This document shows positions 1 through 7,274 of a stretch of 29,511 bases of DNA, in pieces (the first letter of the stretch is position 1; every line of letters begins with the position of its first letter). The translations under genes and the position numbers were made by a program. The notes under the pieces were generated by a model, which did no database searches, was not told the DNA's origin, and was given only the letters and a program-made list of their open reading frames with translations. The stretch is from Thermoleophilia bacterium. GTDB taxonomy: Bacteria > Actinomycetota > Thermoleophilia > Gaiellales > Gaiellaceae. Location of the stretch: positions 1 through 29,511 of the forward strand of contig JAICYG010000007.1 of assembly GCA_025934335.1 (NCBI GenBank). Reading direction: 5' to 3'.

Positions 1-687
1 CTTGAACGCGCCCTCCTGCGACGTGAGCGCCGCCGCCGCCCACTGCGCCTCGCCGCCGAGGGCACCGAACGACCCGAACGACCCGCTCGCCCGGCCGAGG
101 GTGCCGGTCGCGGTCTGCGCGCCGGCCGGGGAGATGTAGGCGGTCGCGATCGCGTCGCCGGCCGCAGGAAGCGTCTTCTGCGCCGCCTGGTAGCGCGCGT
201 CGTCGGAGAGGTTCGCCTTGCGGTTCCGAACCGCGTCGAGCGCGGCCTGCTTGTCCGAGAAGACGGTCCATCCGTCGATCTGCGTGTGGACCGGCGGCGG
301 GGATCCCTTCGCAAGCTGCGCCTCGAACTTCTGCTCGTCTTTCGGTTGCGTCAGCCCCACCGCAGTCGTCCGGCCGTTCACCTTCAGGACGGCAACGTCG
401 AGCTCGGGCCCGATCGACGACTCGAGCGCGGCGAGGTCGACGCCCTGCTTCCGGAGCGACGAGCGGAGCTGGTCGAGCACCTTGCCCTTGATCGGGAACT
501 TGTCGAGGACGGACTGCGCGCTCTCGAGCTGCCCGGAGCCGAGGTCGGTGTTCACGGTCAGGTAAGCGAGCGCGCCGCCCGGGACGAGCCCGGCACCGCC
601 GCCGGTCGAGCCGGAGCTGCCGCCCGCGCTCCCGCACCCGGCGGCCAGGATCGCGAGCAGCGCCAGCGCTGCGAGACGTGCTCTCAT
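1..687 (-). CDS. DUF3352-like lipoprotein, 3' end beyond window
   Basis: A minus-strand frame opens with ATG at 687 and stays open to base 1, giving 229 codons of an incomplete gene. The N-terminus is a lipoprotein signal: MRARL, a hydrophobic stretch, then the lipobox LAAGC with Cys18, followed by a Gly/Ser-rich linker. The mature part begins with a motif of the type PGGALAYLTVNTDLGSGQ and continues with a helical segment (QSVLDKFPIKGKVLDQL), which resembles actinobacterial DUF3352 proteins. The function of that family is not known; it should sit on the outer face of the membrane and depend on Lgt, encoded at 19871-20749. It starts 11 bases after the gpsA stop, with GAGGAGG immediately before the ATG, so it is probably the last or near-last gene of the tyrA operon. 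The family call is from memory of sequence style, not from a search. Confidence 0.7.
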   Translation of the reverse strand, partial: MRARLAALALLAILAAGCGSAGGSSGSTGGGAGLVPGGALAYLTVNTDLGSGQLESAQSVLDKFPIKGKVLDQLRSSLRKQGVDLAALESSIGPELDVAVLKVNGRTTAVGLTQPKDEQKFEAQLAKGSPPPVHTQIDGWTVFSDKQAALDAVRNRKANLSDDARYQAAQKTLPAAGDAIATAYISPAGAQTATGTLGRASGSFGSFGALGGEAQWAAAALTSQEGAFK

Positions 688-698
688 CCTCCTCGATC

Positions 699-1571
699 CT
701 ACTCCTCGGTCGGACGGCGCCCCATCAGGCTTTCCGCGAGCTCGTGCAGCGGCATTCCCGCTAGCACGGCGCAGACGCCCTCGGTGATCGGGAGCTCGAC
801 GCCGATCCGGTGCGACAGGTCGCGCAGGACCGGCGCCGTCGTCAGACCCTCGACCGCCTGGCCGATCTCGGCGCGCGCGTCCTCCGGCGCCGCGCCGCGA
901 GCGATCAGCTCGCCCGCCCGGCGGTTCCGGCCGCTCGGGTGGAAGCACGTCACCATCAGGTCGCCCATCCCCGCGAGGCCGGCGAACGTCTCGGGCTGCG
1001 CGCCGGCGGCCTCGCCGAGGCGCGCCATCTCGACGAGCCCGCGGGTGATCAGCGCCGCCTTCGCGTTGTCGCCGAGGCCGAGGCCGTCGACCCCGCCGGC
1101 CGCGAGTGCGATCACGTTCTTCGCTGCGCCGCACAGCTCGACTCCGACCACGTCGTCGTTCACGTACACGCGGAAGACGAGCGAGTTGATCGCGTGCTGC
1201 AACCGCAGCGCGAGCTCCTCGTCCGCGCACGCGATCACCGTCGCGCCCGGCAGGCCCGCGAGCACCTCCTCGGCCATGTTCGGCCCCGAGAGCACGGCGA
1301 CCGGGCGCTCGCGCACGAGCGACGAGAGCCGCTCTCCGGTCGCCGGGTCGAGGCCCTTCGCGAGCGAGAGGACGGGCGCCTCGCCGCGCACGTGGCCGAG
1401 CACCTCTCGGAAGGCGTGGCTCGGCACCGCGAGGACGACGAGCTCGACGTCCTCGTACGGCGCATCGTCGAGCGCTCCCCGGCCGGCGACGAAGACGTCG
1501 TGCCCGCGCTCTCGCAACAGGTGGGCGAACGCCGTCCCCCACGCTCCGGCGCCGACGACGACGGCTCTCAC
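699..1571 (-). CDS. gpsA: Glycerol-3-phosphate dehydrogenase [NAD(P)+], short form
   Basis: This is the soluble dehydrogenase that reduces dihydroxyacetone phosphate to sn-glycerol 3-phosphate for phospholipid synthesis. At 290 residues it is shorter than the usual 325-340. The nucleotide-binding loop GAGAWG is at residues 7-12, the catalytic lysine is in GAAKN (Lys151), and the C-terminal all-helical domain has the family motifs GLGDNAKAALITRG, GLAGMGDLMVTC and SGRNRR. The missing length is in the Rossmann domain: after GHDVFVAGR the chain passes almost at once to VVLAVPSHAF, lacking about 35 residues that other GpsA proteins have there. The GTG start overlaps the der stop as GTGA (1568-1571). 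With plsC two genes upstream, it supplies the substrate for the first steps of phosphatidate synthesis. Identity is secure; the effect of the deletion is unknown. Confidence 0.93.
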   Translation of the reverse strand: MRAVVVGAGAWGTAFAHLLRERGHDVFVAGRGALDDAPYEDVELVVLAVPSHAFREVLGHVRGEAPVLSLAKGLDPATGERLSSLVRERPVAVLSGPNMAEEVLAGLPGATVIACADEELALRLQHAINSLVFRVYVNDDVVGVELCGAAKNVIALAAGGVDGLGLGDNAKAALITRGLVEMARLGEAAGAQPETFAGLAGMGDLMVTCFHPSGRNRRAGELIARGAAPEDARAEIGQAVEGLTTAPVLRDLSHRIGVELPITEGVCAVLAGMPLHELAESLMGRRPTEE

Positions 1572-2869
1572 GGGCGCCGCCGGAAGTCGATCACCACCGG
1601 CACGCCTTCGAGACCGAGCCGGTCGCGCAGCTGGTTCTCGACCCAGTAGCCGTAGTCGCGCGTGACGAGGCCCGGGTCGTTGACGGTGAAGCGGAAGCGC
1701 GGCGGGCGTGTCGCCACCTGCGCGCCGTAGAGCAGGTTGAGGCGGCGCGCTCCCTTCGCCGGCGGCTGGCGTTCCGCCTTCAGCTCGCCGATCAGGCGGT
1801 TGAGGTCGGCGGTCGACACGCGCGCCGCGTAGCGGTCGAACAGCTCGGCGACCTTGTCGAGGAGGCGCGAGACGCCGCGGCCCGTGATCGACGACACGGT
1901 GATGAAGTCGGGCCGCTGCCGCAGCCGCCGCTGCAGCTCGGGCCGCACCTCCTCGATCGTCACCTCGCTCAGGTCCCACTTCGCGAGCACGATCAGCGTC
2001 GCGCAGTGCGCCTTGCGCGCGACCTCGACGGCCGTGATGTCGCCCTCGACGATGCCCGCGCTCGAGTCGATCAGGACGAGCGCGACGTCGGCACGCTGCG
2101 CCGCCTCGAGCGCGCGCAGCTCCGAGTAGTAGTCGATTCCCTGCCGTTGCTTGCGCTTGCGCCGGAGGCCGGCGGTGTCGACGAGCTGGAACGTGCGCCC
2201 GCCGCGCTCGATGATCGTGTCGATCGTGTCGCGCGTCGTGCCCGGCACCTCCGAGACGATCGTCCGTTCCTCGCCGACGAGCCGGTTGTAGAGCGACGAC
2301 TTGCCGACGTTCGGCCGGCCCAGGATCGCGACGCGGATCGCGTCGTCGTGCAGCGTCCGCGACGACTCGCCCGGCAGCAGCTCGAGGATCTCGTCGAGGA
2401 GGTCGCCCGTGTTCGAGCCGTGCAGGGCCGAGACGGGGAACGGCTCGCCGAAACCGAGGCGGTGGAACTCGAGCGCCAGCGCCTCCTGCGCCGGGTCGTC
2501 GATCTTGTTCGCGACGACGAGGACCGGTTTCCGCGACTCGCGGAGGATCTGCGCGAGCTCCTCGTCGCCCGGCGTGACGCCGGCGCGCGCGTCGACGACG
2601 AAGAGGACAAGGTCGGCGTCGCGAATCGCCGACCGGGCCTGCTCGGCGATCTGGCGCGTGATCGGGTTCGGATCGGCGATGTCGACGCCGCCGGTGTCGA
2701 TCAGCAGGAACTGCCTGCCGCTCCATTCGCAGACGAGCTCCTTGCGGTCGCGGGTCGTCCCCTGCGTCTCGTGCACCACCGCCTGCCGCGTCGCGGTCAG
2801 CCGGTTCACGAGGGTCGACTTGCCGACGTTCGGGAAGCCGACGATCGCGACCGCGCCCTCGAGCTTCAC
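1568..2869 (-). CDS. der: Ribosome assembly GTPase Der (EngA)
   Basis: Der has two tandem GTPase domains and a KH-like C-terminal domain and acts in 50S subunit assembly. Both P-loops are present, GFPNVGKS at residues 11-18 and GRPNVGKS at about 184-191, with G3 motifs DTGG and DTAG, and NKID as G4 of the first domain. The C-terminal part (VSTADLNRLIGEL onward, ending VIDFRRRP) matches the KH domain. Length is 433 residues, normal for the family. I chose GTG at 2869 because it overlaps the plsC stop as GTGA, as at every other junction of this operon, and puts the first P-loop close to the N-terminus. The alternative ATG at 2890 adds seven residues and has no visible ribosome binding site. Translation is probably coupled to plsC. 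Confidence 0.95.
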   Translation of the reverse strand: MKLEGAVAIVGFPNVGKSTLVNRLTATRQAVVHETQGTTRDRKELVCEWSGRQFLLIDTGGVDIADPNPITRQIAEQARSAIRDADLVLFVVDARAGVTPGDEELAQILRESRKPVLVVANKIDDPAQEALALEFHRLGFGEPFPVSALHGSNTGDLLDEILELLPGESSRTLHDDAIRVAILGRPNVGKSSLYNRLVGEERTIVSEVPGTTRDTIDTIIERGGRTFQLVDTAGLRRKRKQRQGIDYYSELRALEAAQRADVALVLIDSSAGIVEGDITAVEVARKAHCATLIVLAKWDLSEVTIEEVRPELQRRLRQRPDFITVSSITGRGVSRLLDKVAELFDRYAARVSTADLNRLIGELKAERQPPAKGARRLNLLYGAQVATRPPRFRFTVNDPGLVTRDYGYWVENQLRDRLGLEGVPVVIDFRRRP

Positions 2870-3483
2870 CTGTCCTGCTGTTCCAGCCATGCGAAGAGCT
2901 CGTGGATGCGGCGCTCGATGACGGCCGTCGCCTCCTTGTACCCCCTGCCGTTCCGCGGCAGGTCGTCGAAAGCGAGCGGCTCCCCGAACGCGATCGAGCA
3001 GCGCCGGAAGTTGCCGATCCGCCAGAACTGCGTGCCGTAGATCGCGACCGGCACGACGGGCACGCCCTCCTGCAGCGCCACCATCGCGGCGCCGGGCTGG
3101 GCGGTGCCCGGCCGGCCGTTCCGCTGGCGCGTCCCCTCGACGAAGAGCCCGATCACGTGACCCCGTCGGGCCTCCTCGCGCATCCGGCGGACGGCGTCGC
3201 GGTCGGACTCGCCGCGCCGGATGCCGATCGTGCCGAAGAGGCGCAGGTACCAGCCGGCGATGCGGTGGTTCGCAGCCTCGGCCTTCGCCACGAAGTACAC
3301 GGTGCGGGGCGAGACGACGCCGACGAGCGGGATGTCGATCCAGTGCAGGTGGTTGATCGCGTACACGACGCCGCCGGCGGCCGGAACGTGCTCGCGGCCG
3401 TGTGCGCGCACGCGCGTGAAGAGCCGCGTCGGCCAGCCCATGTAGATGCGGCCGACCGCCCAGGCGACGTCCTGTGCGGTCAC
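2866..3483 (-). CDS. plsC: 1-acyl-sn-glycerol-3-phosphate acyltransferase
   Basis: This is a PlsC/LPLAT-family membrane-associated acyltransferase of 205 residues that converts lysophosphatidate to phosphatidate. The catalytic HX4D motif is NHLHWID with His45 and Asp50. The substrate-binding motif normally written FPEGTR appears as FVEGTR (residues 114-119), a small departure. A further block, VPVVPVAIYGT, fits motif IV. The GTG start overlaps the cmk stop as GTGA. The neighbours cmk, der and gpsA form a cluster also seen in other Gram-positive lineages, and gpsA supplies the glycerol phosphate backbone. A role on another lysophospholipid is possible, but the cluster favours phosphatidate synthesis. 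Confidence 0.9.
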   Translation of the reverse strand: MTAQDVAWAVGRIYMGWPTRLFTRVRAHGREHVPAAGGVVYAINHLHWIDIPLVGVVSPRTVYFVAKAEAANHRIAGWYLRLFGTIGIRRGESDRDAVRRMREEARRGHVIGLFVEGTRQRNGRPGTAQPGAAMVALQEGVPVVPVAIYGTQFWRIGNFRRCSIAFGEPLAFDDLPRNGRGYKEATAVIERRIHELFAWLEQQDR

Positions 3484-4118
3484 GACGTTGCGAGCGAGCG
3501 CTCGCGGACGAGCCCCTCGATGCGCGTGACGACGTCGTCGACCTCGAGGCCGGTGGTGTCGATCAGCACGGCGTCCCCGGCCGGCTGCATGCGCTCGCGG
3601 TCCGACTTGTCTCGGGCGCGCAGGTCGGTCGCGAGCGCGTCCGCGCCGATGTCGGGCCGCTCCTTCTGCCGGCGCGCGGCGCGCACCTCCGGGTCCGCCT
3701 GCAGGTAGATCTTCACCGCCGCATCCGGCGCGACGACCGTGCCGATGTCACGCCCCTCGATGACGGCATTCCCCTGCAGGCCGAGCTCGCGCTGGCGCTC
3801 GCGCATCACCTCGCGCACCGGATGGTGGCGCGCGACAACCGGCACCACCTGGTCGATCCGCGACTGGCGGATCGCGGCGGTCACGTCGGAGCCCGCGATG
3901 AAGACGCGGCCGACCTCGTCGAAGACGACCGGGCTTCGCCGGGCGAGCTCGCCGAGCGGCTCGGGGTCGCCGAGCGGCAGCCCCTCGCGCAGCGCGAGCC
4001 ACGTCAGCGCGCGGTACATCGCCCCCGTGTCGAGGTAGCGGAAGCCGAGCCGCTCCGCGAGCTTGCGTGCGACGGTGCTCTTTCCTGCCCCGGCGGGGCC
4101 GTCGATGGCGACGATCAT
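3480..4118 (-). CDS. cmk: Cytidylate kinase
   Basis: Cmk phosphorylates CMP and dCMP with ATP in pyrimidine nucleotide recycling. The protein has 212 residues. The P-loop is GPAGAGKST at residues 7-15, and the CMP-binding region is recognisable in LDTGAMYRALTW and in VIEGRDIGTVV. The lid and C-terminal helix (RRQKERPD, ARDKSDRERM, LIDTTGLEVDDVV) follow in the family order. The ATG at 4116-4118 overlaps the aroA stop as ATGA. The frame is open upstream, but that part is read out of frame inside aroA and is not coding. Confidence 0.95.
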   Translation of the reverse strand: MIVAIDGPAGAGKSTVARKLAERLGFRYLDTGAMYRALTWLALREGLPLGDPEPLGELARRSPVVFDEVGRVFIAGSDVTAAIRQSRIDQVVPVVARHHPVREVMRERQRELGLQGNAVIEGRDIGTVVAPDAAVKIYLQADPEVRAARRQKERPDIGADALATDLRARDKSDRERMQPAGDAVLIDTTGLEVDDVVTRIEGLVRERSLATS

Positions 4119-5383
4119 CTGCGAGATACCTGTTCCAGGAGGTCGTGGAAGCCGGGGAAGGATACTGAGACGCTCTCGAAGCCCCGGACGTCGACGCCCT
4201 CGCGGCTCGCGACACCCGCGATCGCACCGAGCATCGCGATCCGGTGGTCGCCGCGCGCCTCGACCTTGCCGCCGCGCGGTCGCGCGGGCACCCCGGTCAC
4301 CTCGAAGCCGTCCGGGTGCGCCTTCGCGCGCACACCGATCGCACGCAGCGCGTCGACGAGCGCCTCGATCCGGTCGGACTCCTTGTGCCGCAGCTCCTCC
4401 GCGCCGCGGACGCGGCTCGTGCCGCGCGCGTGCGCGGCGAGGAGCGCGAAGAGCGGCAGCTCGTCGATCAGCGCCGGCACCTCCGCCGGCCCGATCGTGG
4501 TCGCGGTCAGCTCGGCCGCGCGCACCTCCAGGTCGCCGGCCGGCTCCTGGCCGAGGCGGCGGCGTGTGAGGATGCCGACACGCGCGCCCATCCGGTCGAG
4601 CACGTCGAGAAGGCCCGTGCGGCGGTGGTTCAGGCCTACATCGTGGATCGTGATCCACGACTCGGGCACGATCGTCGCCGCGACGACGAACGGCGCAGCC
4701 GACGAGAAGTCGCCGGGGACCTCGACGGTCCGCAGGGCGAGGCGTTGGGGCGGGTCGACGCTCACCGACGTCGGCCGTGTCGTGACGCGCACGCCCGCTT
4801 CGCGGAGCATCAGCTCGGTGTGGTCGCGGGTCGGTGTCGGCTCGACCACGGTCGTCCTGCCGTGCGCGCCGAGCCCGGCGAGGAGAACGGCGGACTTGAC
4901 CTGCGCGCTCGCAACCGGCAGCTCGTAGTCGATCGCAGTGAGCGTCGTCCCGCGAATCGTCAGCGGCAGGCGGCCGTCGGTCGTCTCGATCTGCGCGCCC
5001 ATGCGGCGGAGCGGCTCGGCGATCCGCTCCATCGGCCGCGACGAGAGCGACTCGTCGCCGGTGAGCGTGAACTCGCCGTCCTGGAAGGCGAGCAGGCCGG
5101 CGACGAGGCGGGCGAGCGTGCCGGCGTTGCCGCAGTCGAGCCCGCCGCCCTGCAGGCCGCGCAGGCCGACGCCGCGGACGGTGATCGTCTCGCCGTCATC
5201 GACGGTCGCGCCGAGCGTGCGCACCGCCTCGAGGGTCGAGAGGGTGTCGGCGGAGCGTCCGAAGCCGCGGATGTCGGTCTCGCCGTCCGAGACGGCGCCG
5301 AGGAGGAGCGAGCGGTGGCTGACGGACTTGTCCCCGGGAACGGCGAAGTGGCCCTCGAGCGCGGCGGCCGGGTCGATCCTCAC
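4115..5383 (-). CDS. aroA: 3-phosphoshikimate 1-carboxyvinyltransferase (EPSP synthase)
   Basis: This is the sixth enzyme of the shikimate pathway, joining phosphoenolpyruvate to shikimate 3-phosphate. Length is 422 residues. Visible motifs are PGDKS (16-20), GNAGT (85-89), GDESLSSRPM (109-118), SAQVK (159-163), RDHTE (186-190), ALIDELP with the catalytic-region acids Asp307 and Glu308, and LRHKESDR (331-338). GDKS, SAQxK and RxHxE are the combination described for class II (CP4-like) enzymes, while the NxTR motif of that class is replaced here by NHRR. Gly88 is the usual glyphosate-binding glycine. GTG overlaps the tyrA stop as GTGA. It lies between tyrA and cmk in the operon, and its product feeds chorismate synthesis. 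Confidence 0.95.
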   Translation of the reverse strand: MRIDPAAALEGHFAVPGDKSVSHRSLLLGAVSDGETDIRGFGRSADTLSTLEAVRTLGATVDDGETITVRGVGLRGLQGGGLDCGNAGTLARLVAGLLAFQDGEFTLTGDESLSSRPMERIAEPLRRMGAQIETTDGRLPLTIRGTTLTAIDYELPVASAQVKSAVLLAGLGAHGRTTVVEPTPTRDHTELMLREAGVRVTTRPTSVSVDPPQRLALRTVEVPGDFSSAAPFVVAATIVPESWITIHDVGLNHRRTGLLDVLDRMGARVGILTRRRLGQEPAGDLEVRAAELTATTIGPAEVPALIDELPLFALLAAHARGTSRVRGAEELRHKESDRIEALVDALRAIGVRAKAHPDGFEVTGVPARPRGGKVEARGDHRIAMLGAIAGVASREGVDVRGFESVSVSFPGFHDLLEQVSRR

Positions 5384-6462
5384 GGCTCGATCACCGCGGA
5401 GACGACGACGCTGTAGCCCTGGCTCTCGAGCAGCGCCGCGGCGCGGTTCGCCTCGTCCTCGCCGCCGACGAGCAGGGTCAGCGTGCCGCCGCGCTCGGGC
5501 GAGACATGGTGGAGCTCGAAGTCCTCGATGTTGATCCGCTCGGCGCCGAGCGCCTGCGTGATGCCGGCGAGCACGCCCGGGCGGTCGGGCACGTGCACGC
5601 GCAGGCGCTGCAGCTCCCCGGGGTCGGGGTACTCGCGGTCGAGCATCCGACGGCGGTTCTGCGACGCCTCGCCGACCCAGCGGGCGAGGAAGCCGGCGTC
5701 GCCCCGCTCGAGCGCGGCCTCGACCTGCTCGATGCGGCGGCGATGCTCCTGCAGCGCCGTGCGGATGGCGTCGGCGTTGTCGAGATAGATGTCGACCCAG
5801 ATGCGCGGGTTCGCGCCGGCGATGCGTGTCATGTCGCGCAGCGAGCCGCCGGCGTGGGCGAGCGGCTCGTGGCCCTCCACGCGCGCCGCCCCCGTCTGGT
5901 TCGCGACGATGTTGGCGAGCACGTGCGGCACGTGGCTCGTCATCGCGACGAGCCGGTCATGCGCGTCGGCGTCGATCGCGACGGGCGTCGCGCCGAGAGC
6001 GGCCGCGAACGTGTGGACGAGGCGGTGCCGCGCGGGGTCCGTGTGCGCGTCGGGCGTCAGGAACCACGTCGCGCCGGCGAAGAGCGAGGCGCTCGCGTGC
6101 TCGGGGCCGCGCGTCTCGGAGCCGCAGATCGGGTGGCCGCCGACGAAGCGCGGCGAGCCGTCGGCGGCGCGGAGAACGGACGCCTTCGTCGAGCCGAGGT
6201 CGGTGACGGTCGCATCCGTCGTTGCGGCGAGGACGGCGGCGACGGCGGTCGGGAGTTGCGCGATCGGCGCGGCGACGACGACGAACTCGGCTTCGCGAAC
6301 CGCGTCCTCGAGGGATTCCCGTGGGTCGACCGCGTCTCGGGCAGCGGCGCGCTCGAGGACGTCCGGGTCGACGTCCCAGCCGGCGACGTCATCGCCGTGC
6401 GCGCGCGCGGCGAGCGCGACGGAGGTTCCCATCAGTCCGGTTCCGATCACGGAGATACGCAC
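5380..6462 (-). CDS. tyrA: Prephenate dehydrogenase with C-terminal ACT domain
   Basis: TyrA oxidatively decarboxylates prephenate to 4-hydroxyphenylpyruvate on the way to tyrosine. The 360-residue protein has the NAD(P) loop GTGLMG (7-12), DLGSTK (88-93), GGHPICGSE (108-116) and SHVPH (176-180), all typical of the family. From about residue 285 (LQRLRVHVPDRPGVLAGITQ) the sequence is an ACT domain, which suggests feedback control by an aromatic amino acid, probably tyrosine. The start is GTG, 10 bases from an inverted repeat at 6473-6503, and no strong ribosome binding site is visible. It is the first gene of the operon reaching down to gpsA. Only 43 bases separate it from the divergent gene start at 6506, so its promoter probably lies under that repeat or inside the neighbour. 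Confidence 0.93.
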   Translation of the reverse strand: MRISVIGTGLMGTSVALAARAHGDDVAGWDVDPDVLERAAARDAVDPRESLEDAVREAEFVVVAAPIAQLPTAVAAVLAATTDATVTDLGSTKASVLRAADGSPRFVGGHPICGSETRGPEHASASLFAGATWFLTPDAHTDPARHRLVHTFAAALGATPVAIDADAHDRLVAMTSHVPHVLANIVANQTGAARVEGHEPLAHAGGSLRDMTRIAGANPRIWVDIYLDNADAIRTALQEHRRRIEQVEAALERGDAGFLARWVGEASQNRRRMLDREYPDPGELQRLRVHVPDRPGVLAGITQALGAERINIEDFELHHVSPERGGTLTLLVGGEDEANRAAALLESQGYSVVVSAVIEP

Positions 6463-6472
6463 GGCTGCTCAT

Positions 6473-6503
6473 GGTGTCAGACACCTCGAAGGTGTCTGAC
6501 ACC
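6473..6503. repeat. Double-palindrome inverted repeat between tyrA and the lytic transglycosylase
   Basis: The two 13-base arms GGTGTCAGACACC (6473-6485) and GGTGTCTGACACC (6491-6503) are perfect reverse complements around a TCGAA loop. Each arm is also a near-palindrome, GGTGTC-N-GACACC, so the hexamer occurs four times. A related but weaker repeat, GGGGT-GCAG-ACCCC, follows at about 6509-6522. The element fills most of the 43-base space between two divergent start codons. It looks like a REP-type element or a regulatory hairpin, not a terminator, as it lies upstream of both genes. Confidence 0.75.
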
Positions 6504-6505
6504 CT

Positions 6506-7183
6506 GTGGGGGTGCAGACCCCGCCTGCCGTCGTCCGCGCATTGCACGCCGACGAGCGCGGGTTCGCCGCGACGAGCGACCCGCGGTACGCGCGGCACCG
6601 GCAGGCGCTCCTGCGCGCGGTCGGCCGCCGGCCGGCGCTCGCGGCAGCGGTCGTCCGGCTCGCGCCGGGGGAGCGCGACGACGTGCTCGCGCGGCGCGAC
6701 CTGGAGCAGCTCGCGTCAGGGAGCCTGCCGCTCCGCGCGCGCATCCGGGTCGGCCGGGCACCGGCGGCGCCTCGGCTCCTGCGGTGGTACCGGGAGGGGG
6801 AGCGGCGCTTCGGCGTCCGCTGGCAGCTGCTCGCGGCGGTGAACTTCGTCGAGAGCGCGTTCTGCAAGGTGCGGAACACGTCGACGGCGGGCGCGCAGGG
6901 GCCGATGCAGTTCCTGCCGGCGACGTGGCGCGCGTACGGCCTCGGCGGCGACGTGCACGACCCGCACGACGCGATCCTCGGCGCCGCGAACTACCTCGCC
7001 GCAAACGGCGGCGCCCGCGACGCGCGCGGTGCGCTCTACCACTACAACCACTCGTCGCGCTACGTCGACGCGGTCCTCCGCTACGCCCGCCGCATCACTC
7101 ACGTCCGCTACGCGTTCGCCGAGTACTACGCGTGGGCGGTGTACGTCAGAACCCCCACGGGCGTGCGGCGCTACACGCCCTGA
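6506..7183 (+). CDS. Lytic transglycosylase-like protein (SLT fold)
   Basis: The C-terminal half is a soluble-lytic-transglycosylase fold: the catalytic glutamate is in NFVESAFCK (Glu116), followed by STAGAQGPMQFLPATW (126-141), then DPHDAILGAANYLAANGG and YHYNHSSRYVDAVL. Such enzymes cleave peptidoglycan glycan strands. Residues 1-95 are arginine-rich and helical, with no recognised domain. No signal peptide or membrane segment is visible from the GTG start at 6506, and the frame is closed just upstream at 6497-6499, so the protein cannot be extended. Export is therefore unexplained: the start may be wrong, export may be non-classical, or the protein may act elsewhere. No good ribosome binding site precedes the start, and the inverted repeat at 6473-6503 ends two bases before it. 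Confidence 0.8.
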   Translation: MGVQTPPAVVRALHADERGFAATSDPRYARHRQALLRAVGRRPALAAAVVRLAPGERDDVLARRDLEQLASGSLPLRARIRVGRAPAAPRLLRWYREGERRFGVRWQLLAAVNFVESAFCKVRNTSTAGAQGPMQFLPATWRAYGLGGDVHDPHDAILGAANYLAANGGARDARGALYHYNHSSRYVDAVLRYARRITHVRYAFAEYYAWAVYVRTPTGVRRYTP

Positions 7184-7213
7184 GGGGCCATGGCCCTGCG
7201 GGCCATGGCCCCT
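7183..7213. repeat. Double-palindrome inverted repeat, likely bidirectional terminator
   Basis: AGGGGCCATGGCCC (7183-7196) and GGGCCATGGCCCCT (7200-7213) are perfect reverse complements with a three-base TGC loop. Each arm contains the 12-base palindrome GGGCCATGGCCC. It begins at the last base of the transglycosylase stop codon and sits in the 91-base gap between this gene and the convergent DAHP synthase gene. A bidirectional terminator is plausible, but there is no T-run on either side. The plan is the same as the element at 6473-6503, with a different sequence. Confidence 0.7.
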
Positions 7214-7274
7214 CGCCAAACGACGTGACGGAAGTGCAACAAACCGTCCACAGCCGTCCCGTCGGGGCGTGTCG

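Noticed and set aside
699..2726. A 675-codon open frame on the minus strand spanning der and gpsA, as if a fusion protein.
   Set aside because: Its first part is der read in the wrong frame, Arg/Pro/Ala-rich and without motifs. Only the part from GTG 1571 is the real gpsA; der is complete in its own frame.
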